From positions 2,190-11,923 of the forward strand of contig DIZT01000335.1 of the NCBI GenBank assembly GCA_002427975.1: a DNA stretch of 9,734 nt, read 5' to 3'. The notes below the pieces were generated by a model. The model searched no databases. It was not told where the DNA came from and was given only the letters and a program-made list of their open reading frames with translations. Shown piece by piece: positions 6,368-9,734 of this stretch (position 1 is the first letter of the stretch; each line of letters starts with the position of its first letter). This DNA comes from Micrococcaceae bacterium UBA6021. GTDB lineage: Bacteria > Actinomycetota > Actinomycetes > Actinomycetales > Micrococcaceae. Both the position numbers and the translations under genes were made by a program.

Positions 6368-7407
6368 ATCAATTGGATACCGCAGCCGACACCGTGGCAC
6401 CACGGAACATCCTCTTCCTGGGCGGCACCGGGGTGATCAGCGCCGCAGCGGCGGAACGCGCCGTCGCCCTCGGACACCGGGTGACCATCCTCAACCGCGG
6501 CCGGTCGGGCAAGCCGGACCCGGACGGCGCGGAGGTCCTGCACGCGGACATCCGCGACCCTGACGCCGCGCGGACGGTGCTGGCGGGCAGGGAGTTCGAC
6601 GCCGTTGCGGACTTTATCGCCTTCACTCCTGATCAGGTGCAGTCCAGCATGGAGCTGTTCCGCGGCCGGACCGGCCAGTACGTGTTCATCAGCACGGCGT
6701 CGGCCTACCAGAAGCCGCCCTCCCGGCTGCCGATCCTGGAATCCACCCCGCTGAAGAACCCGTTCTGGCAGTACTCACGGGACAAGATCGCGTGCGAAGA
6801 CCTGCTCTTCGAGGCCTACCGTTCGGACGATTTCCCGGTGACCGTGGTGCGCCCGTCCCACACCTACGACCGCACGCGAGTGGGCCTGATGGGCGGCTGG
6901 ACAGACATCCACCGGATGCGCACCGACCAGCCGGTCATGGTGCACGGTGACGGCACTTCGCTCTGGACTGTGACCCATGCCCGGGACTTCGCGAAGGCCT
7001 TCGTGGGACTGCTCGGCAGGCCGCAGGCAGTGGGCGAGAGCTATACCATCACGTCGGACGAATACCTGCCCTGGAACCAGATCTACGGCCTGTTTGCGCG
7101 GGCCGCCGGGGTTTCGGAGCCGGAATTGGTCCACGTGCCTTCGGAAACCATCGCCGCGCACGGCACCGGGCACAGTCCCCACCTGGGGCCAAGCCTCCTG
7201 GGCGACCGCGCCCACTCCGTAGTTTTCGATAACTCCAAGATCAAATCCCTGGTGCCCGGTTTTGCGGCCACCATCCCCTTCGCGGACGGGACAAGGGAGA
7301 TCATTGACTGGCACGAGCGCCACCCCGAACTGCAGGTGGTGGACCGCTCGTTCATGGATCTGAGCGATCGGCTGATCAGGTGGGCTCGAAGGGCGGCTGA
7401 CGGATAA
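6361..7407 (+). CDS. NAD-dependent epimerase/dehydratase family protein (extended SDR)
   Basis: The 348-residue product has an N-terminal Rossmann fold with ILFLGGTGVIS (residues 17-27). The usual third glycine of the SDR GxxGxxG loop is Ser here. FISTASAY (109-116) supplies the Ser/Thr. The catalytic YxxxK is Y138/K142 in QYSRDKIACED. VVRPSHTYDRTR (162-173) and WTVTHARDFAKAFVGLL (202-218) are standard for the epimerase/dehydratase fold. The substrate is probably a sugar or sugar nucleotide, but none can be named. ATG 6361 overlaps the AKR2 stop (ATGGTGA) with GGAGG 7 nt upstream, lying inside AKR2's last codons, so the two are translationally coupled. The open frame extends upstream to 6022, but that part is antisense-like shadow of AKR2. 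Gene context suggests the two enzymes act on the same compound. Confidence 0.9.
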   Translation: MVNQLDTAADTVAPRNILFLGGTGVISAAAAERAVALGHRVTILNRGRSGKPDPDGAEVLHADIRDPDAARTVLAGREFDAVADFIAFTPDQVQSSMELFRGRTGQYVFISTASAYQKPPSRLPILESTPLKNPFWQYSRDKIACEDLLFEAYRSDDFPVTVVRPSHTYDRTRVGLMGGWTDIHRMRTDQPVMVHGDGTSLWTVTHARDFAKAFVGLLGRPQAVGESYTITSDEYLPWNQIYGLFARAAGVSEPELVHVPSETIAAHGTGHSPHLGPSLLGDRAHSVVFDNSKIKSLVPGFAATIPFADGTREIIDWHERHPELQVVDRSFMDLSDRLIRWARRAADG

Positions 7408-7473
7408 CCCGGCTGCGCTGGGAGCCTGGGGAATCGGAAGACGCCACCGCCTGATTGGGGGCAGACTGTTGAA

Positions 7474-8307
7474 ATGACACTTTCACCGCTCATCACGCTC
7501 AATGACGGCCACAGCATCCCGCAGCTGGGGCTCGGCACCTGGCCACTGGACGACGAACAGGTGACTGCCGCCGTCGTACATGCCCTGGAAGCCGGCTACC
7601 GGCACATCGATACAGCAGTGAAATACGGCAATGAGGAAGGCGTTGGGAACGGCATCCGCGCCGGCGGCGTGGACCGAAGCGAAATCTTCGTCACCACCAA
7701 ATTGGACGGCGAATTCCAGGGCCAGGACCGCGCCGTGACCGGGTTGGAGGGGTCACTGACCCGCATGGGGCTGGACTTTGTGGACCTGCTGCTGATCCAC
7801 TGGCCGCTCCCTTCGCGTGACGAATTCGTCTCCACCTGGAAGACGTTCGAACGGCTGCAGGCGGAGGGCAAAGTCCGGTCCATCGGCGTCTCCAACTTCA
7901 AGCCGGCCCACCTGGAACGGCTGCTGGCCGAAACCGGCGTGGTGCCGGCCGTGAACCAGATCCAGCTGAGCCCGGCGATCACCCGCAGGGCTGACCGTGA
8001 ATTCAACGCACGGCACGGAATTGTCACCGAATCATACAGTCCTCTGGGCGGCTCCGGGGCCAGCCTGCTAGGCGCTCCCCTGCTTGCCCAACTCGGTGAA
8101 AAGTACGACAAAACGCCGGCCCAACTGGTGCTGCGCTGGCATATTGAGCAGGGACTTGCAGTCATCCCAAAATCGGGCAATCCCGAGCGGATGGGGGAGA
8201 ACCTGGACATCTTCGATTTCTCCCTGGACGCGCAGGATCTCGCGGAACTTGCCATCCTGGACGAGGGTCCCGACGCCGGAAACGATTCGGACGCTACAGG
8301 TCACTGA
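7474..8307 (+). CDS. Aldo/keto reductase, AKR5-type, paralogue of the first cluster gene
   Basis: The 277-residue product keeps the tetrad D46 and Y51 (HIDTAVKYGNEEG), K76 (VTTKL) and H109 (LIHWPLPS). The cofactor loop IPKSGNPERMGEN is near residues 231-243. It parallels the protein at 4505-5326 almost throughout. Two changes stand out. The motif around the nicotinamide pocket reads NQIQLSP instead of NQIELHP, and the C-terminal tail is acidic and rich in D/G (DEGPDAGNDSDATGH). Function should be NADPH-dependent carbonyl reduction; a different substrate from its paralogue is plausible. The ATG at 7474 has only a weak Shine-Dalgarno (GGGGGC, rather far upstream). The 66-nt gap after the SDR gene holds no visible terminator, so read-through is likely. 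Confidence 0.92.
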   Translation: MTLSPLITLNDGHSIPQLGLGTWPLDDEQVTAAVVHALEAGYRHIDTAVKYGNEEGVGNGIRAGGVDRSEIFVTTKLDGEFQGQDRAVTGLEGSLTRMGLDFVDLLLIHWPLPSRDEFVSTWKTFERLQAEGKVRSIGVSNFKPAHLERLLAETGVVPAVNQIQLSPAITRRADREFNARHGIVTESYSPLGGSGASLLGAPLLAQLGEKYDKTPAQLVLRWHIEQGLAVIPKSGNPERMGENLDIFDFSLDAQDLAELAILDEGPDAGNDSDATGH

Positions 8308-8317
8308 GAGGGCCCTC
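8308..8317. repeat. 10-bp perfect palindrome after the AKR stop
   Basis: GAGGGCCCTC follows the TGA directly. It is too short and lacks a loop and T tract, so it is not a terminator by itself. It could be a protein-binding site or chance. Confidence 0.3.
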
Positions 8318-8358
8318 GAAATACCGATTTGCGCAGCTCGAGAGTAGCGAAAAGAAAG

Positions 8359-8370
8359 TAAGCATGATTA
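8359..8370. promoter_or_regulatory. AT-rich imperfect palindrome upstream of the GlsB-type gene
   Basis: TAAGCATGATTA is an imperfect palindrome (TAAnCATGnTTA) followed at once by GTATTAG, in the most AT-rich stretch of the 133-nt gap 8308-8440. TTAGTAT could supply a TANNNT -10, but no matching -35 at normal spacing is seen. This is probably the promoter or regulator region of the stress-type membrane protein; the assignment is tentative. Confidence 0.3.
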
Positions 8371-8440
8371 GTATTAGGCAGAGGGATGAAGCGTACCCGG
8401 GATCCGGGACCTCCCTGATATAGGAAGAAGGAACGACAAA

Positions 8441-8707
8441 ATGGGTTTCTTTGCATTTCTGATTCTTGGCCTAATTGCCGGCGCGATCGCTAAGGCGATC
8501 CTTCCGGGCAGGCAGGGTGGCGGATGGATCATGACCCTTATCCTGGGCGTTGTCGGAGCATTCCTCGGCGGCTGGCTCGGCGGACTGCTCTTCAACGTGC
8601 CGTTGCAGAACTTTTTCTCGCTTCAGACCTGGCTGGTCGCGATCGTCGGCTCGATTATCGTGCTGCTGGTTTACGGCATGGTCACGAAGCGGAGCGTCCG
8701 CAGCTAG
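8441..8707 (+). CDS. GlsB/YeaQ/YmgE family stress response membrane protein
   Basis: The 88-residue product is hydrophobic and glycine-rich with three predicted membrane helices at about residues 3-22, 29-51 and 63-82, and a basic C-terminus (TKRSVRS). The family pattern is clear: GLIAGAIAKAILPG at 10-23, then a GGGW turn, then LGVVGAFLGGWLGGLLF. This matches the transglycosylase-associated (YeaQ/YmgE, Pfam PF04226) proteins of the cytoplasmic membrane, which are linked to acid and envelope stress but have no proven enzymatic role. The start has GAAGGA 8 nt upstream. It is a single-gene unit with an upstream regulatory gap and a strong terminator, next to another small membrane protein gene. 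Confidence 0.93.
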   Translation: MGFFAFLILGLIAGAIAKAILPGRQGGGWIMTLILGVVGAFLGGWLGGLLFNVPLQNFFSLQTWLVAIVGSIIVLLVYGMVTKRSVRS

Positions 8708-8726
8708 CTTCGTCACCGGGATGAAT

Positions 8727-8761
8727 ACCGGCCCTGGGGATCCCGGGGCCGGTTTTTCTTT
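8727..8761 (+). terminator. Strong rho-independent terminator of the GlsB-type gene
   Basis: ACCGGCCC (8727-8734) pairs with GGGCCGGT (8746-8753). The stem continues through a T-G wobble and GGG/CCC to a 3-nt loop, and is followed by TTTTTCTTT (8753-8761). It starts 19 nt after the stop codon. This is the clearest intrinsic terminator in the window. Confidence 0.92.
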
Positions 8762-8816
8762 CCCCCCGGCCACGCGGATCGGGGATTGACACCTTCTCAA
8801 CGAGCAGGAGTTCATC

Positions 8817-9320
8817 ATGAAATCGAAACTTCTTTTGGGCATTGGCATCGCTGCAGGCTATGTACTGGGATCGAGGTCCGGCCGGGCAGCGTACGACAGG
8901 CTCAAGGCCAGGGCCGCAGGCATCTGGGCCAGCAAGCCGGTGCAGGACAAGGTCAGTGCCGCCACGGAGGCCATCAAGGAAAAGGCCCCAGAGGTGGCGG
9001 ACCAGTTGGGTGAAGCGGCCCGCCGGGCGGGCACCGTCATCGGCTCGGCCGTCCACCATGACGCCGGGTCCAATTTCAGCAACATAAAAACGTCCGACGC
9101 CGGCGCACCGGTGGGCGCCTCCGGCACGGCTGTTGCTGGTACTGCTGCTGAAGGGGACCACGTCTCCGCCCACAGTACGCATCCGGAAACGGTGAACCTG
9201 GGAACATCCGACGTTGAATCCGACCCTGCCCTCAACGACTCCCAGGGCCAGGACTGGTCGGATGAAGGCGGCGCCACTCCTGCCGGTGCAGCCACGAATG
9301 TTGATCCCAGGCGGGAATAA
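8817..9320 (+). CDS. YtxH-like small membrane-anchored protein
   Basis: The 167-residue product starts MKSKLLLGIGIAAGYVLGSR with a single glycine-rich membrane helix (about residues 4-19). It is followed by the motif GSRSGRAAYDRLKARA seen in actinobacterial YtxH-type proteins. A helical amphipathic region follows (about 25-75: VQDKVSAATEAIKEKAPEVADQ). The tail from residue about 80 is low-complexity, rich in A, G, T, S, D and probably disordered. No catalytic motif is present. YtxH proteins are associated with general stress responses; a molecular function is not established. AGGAG lies 6 nt before ATG 8817. It comes after the GlsB terminator, so it needs its own promoter, which I could not place in the short 8762-8805 gap. 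Confidence 0.85.
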   Translation: MKSKLLLGIGIAAGYVLGSRSGRAAYDRLKARAAGIWASKPVQDKVSAATEAIKEKAPEVADQLGEAARRAGTVIGSAVHHDAGSNFSNIKTSDAGAPVGASGTAVAGTAAEGDHVSAHSTHPETVNLGTSDVESDPALNDSQGQDWSDEGGATPAGAATNVDPRRE

Positions 9321-9325
9321 TCCGG

Positions 9326-9373
9326 GGCTCTGTGCCGGGACATTACGCGGGATCCGGGCCGTGACACGGAGCC
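9326..9373. other. Possible stem-loop downstream of the YtxH-like gene
   Basis: GGCTCTGTG (9326-9334) pairs with CACGGAGCC (9365-9373) including one wobble, with a 30-nt GC-rich loop. There is no T tract, so it is not a standard intrinsic terminator. It may end or protect the YtxH transcript. Confidence 0.3.
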
Positions 9374-9389
9374 GCGTTGGAATTGTGCT

Positions 9390-9440
9390 AAAAATGGTCG
9401 GTGCTGGCCGCCGCGCTCCTTGGGGGACGCGGCGGCCAGC
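9390..9440 (-). terminator. Probable minus-strand rho-independent terminator
   Basis: GCTGGCCGCCGCG (9403-9415) and CGCGGCGGCCAGC (9428-9440) are perfect 13-bp arms around a 12-nt loop. Read on the minus strand, the stem is followed after 8 nt by TTTTT (AAAAA at 9390-9394 on plus), so termination is oriented leftward. On the plus strand there is no T run, although a strong stem could still stop converging transcripts. It sits 4 nt after the TAA at 9445-9447, implying a minus-strand transcript arriving from the right. Confidence 0.6.
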
Positions 9441-9444
9441 GTCG

Positions 9445-9633
9445 TTAGATTGCAGCGAGCAGTGGCTCCAATTGGCCAGCGGCAGCGTCGAGGTTAATTC
9501 GCGTTTCAATGCGAGCTGCGGCGTTTCGCGGAAGATAAGACGCATTCCGAGAGCAGGCTTGATACGCCAAACCGTTCCTATGGAAGCTCTTGGGGATAAG
9601 ATCTCGGAGCACGATGGCGGTGCCGCCGCCGTT
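9445..9633 (-). other. Uncertain minus-strand open frame of 62 codons, possibly a gene end or decayed gene
   Basis: The frame ends RIETRINLDAAAGQLEPL..AAI and TAA at 9445-9447, right before a minus-oriented hairpin. It is bounded upstream by an in-frame TAG (9634-9636). The best start would be GTG 9610-9612 (55 residues), without a Shine-Dalgarno. I recognise no family. Third codon positions are clearly less G/C-biased than in the flanking genes, which fits foreign, decaying or noncoding sequence. Its position against the terminator supports a real 3' end. The rest of 9321-9734 shows no convincing gene on either strand; a plus-strand frame from ATG 9581 (39 residues) has no ribosome site. Confidence 0.3.
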
Positions 9634-9734
9634 CTAGTGCGTGCCGGTTGGCCCGTTCGGGGGGCGTTTCCAGCACTGAATTATGCGACGGCGGCTTAAA
9701 TGTCGTACCCCCACGGCAGAGTAATCCTATGGAA

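Noticed and set aside
4508..6403. A 631-residue minus-strand open frame opposite the two aldo/keto reductase genes
   Set aside because: It is antisense to two genes with complete catalytic motifs, its translation is low-complexity G/V/A/R/D-rich without any family motif, and long antisense frames are expected at this GC content.
8682..9545. A 287-residue minus-strand open frame across the YtxH-like gene and the right-hand hairpin
   Set aside because: It runs through the antisense of a membrane protein with a recognisable family signature and through both arms of a hairpin; no motif or start signal supports it.
1..9734. CRISPR array, tRNA/rRNA genes, prophage or toxin-antitoxin/defence system
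   Set aside because: I saw no regularly spaced repeats, cloverleaf-like segments or recognisable proteins of these classes.

Overview
The window reads as chromosomal DNA of a high-GC actinobacterium, most likely Micrococcaceae (Arthrobacter/Pseudarthrobacter-like). This is inferred from strong G/C bias at third codon positions, TANNNT-type -10 elements, GTG/TTG starts, and a combination of GlsB-type and YtxH-like envelope proteins, dodecin and a DUF1537 sugar-acid kinase. No search was run, so the taxon is an inference.

Left part (1-3999): a minus-strand sugar-acid catabolic operon faces a divergent FadR-type GntR regulator. The operon encodes a four-carbon acid sugar kinase (DUF1537), then a 3-hydroxyisobutyrate/L-threonate-type dehydrogenase, then the C-terminal half of a class II (KbaY/GatY/FBA-type) aldolase. 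The divergent region holds two TGTCnGACA operator-like palindromes 60 bp apart, one inside each proposed promoter. The regulator therefore probably controls itself and the operon. The aldolase has lost its 5' half. Where that half should be, there are three unrelated perfect hairpins, one made of two copies of a 26-bp repeat whose third copy abuts the aldolase stop codon. This scar is the most unusual structure here.

Middle part (4000-8307): a TTG-started dodecin gene with a clear terminator is followed by a plus-strand cluster of four oxidoreductases: an AKR5-type aldo/keto reductase, a second AKR of the longer 'D48/Y53/K85/H126' type, an extended SDR (NAD-dependent epimerase/dehydratase family) whose start overlaps the preceding stop, and a second AKR5-type enzyme paralogous to the first. 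They look like a carbonyl/sugar redox set of unknown substrate.

Right part (8308-9734): a GlsB/YeaQ/YmgE three-helix membrane protein with a strong terminator is followed by a YtxH-like single-helix membrane protein; both look like envelope/stress proteins. After 9320 no plus-strand gene is convincing. A perfect 13-bp hairpin (9403-9440) has its T tract on the minus strand, directly downstream of a short minus-strand open frame (9445-9633) with more relaxed third-position composition. That frame may be the end of a decayed or unusual gene.

I found no CRISPR array, tRNA, rRNA, transposase or phage gene, and no defence system. Apart from the repeat/hairpin scar and the right-edge frame, most of the window is ordinary actinobacterial metabolism.
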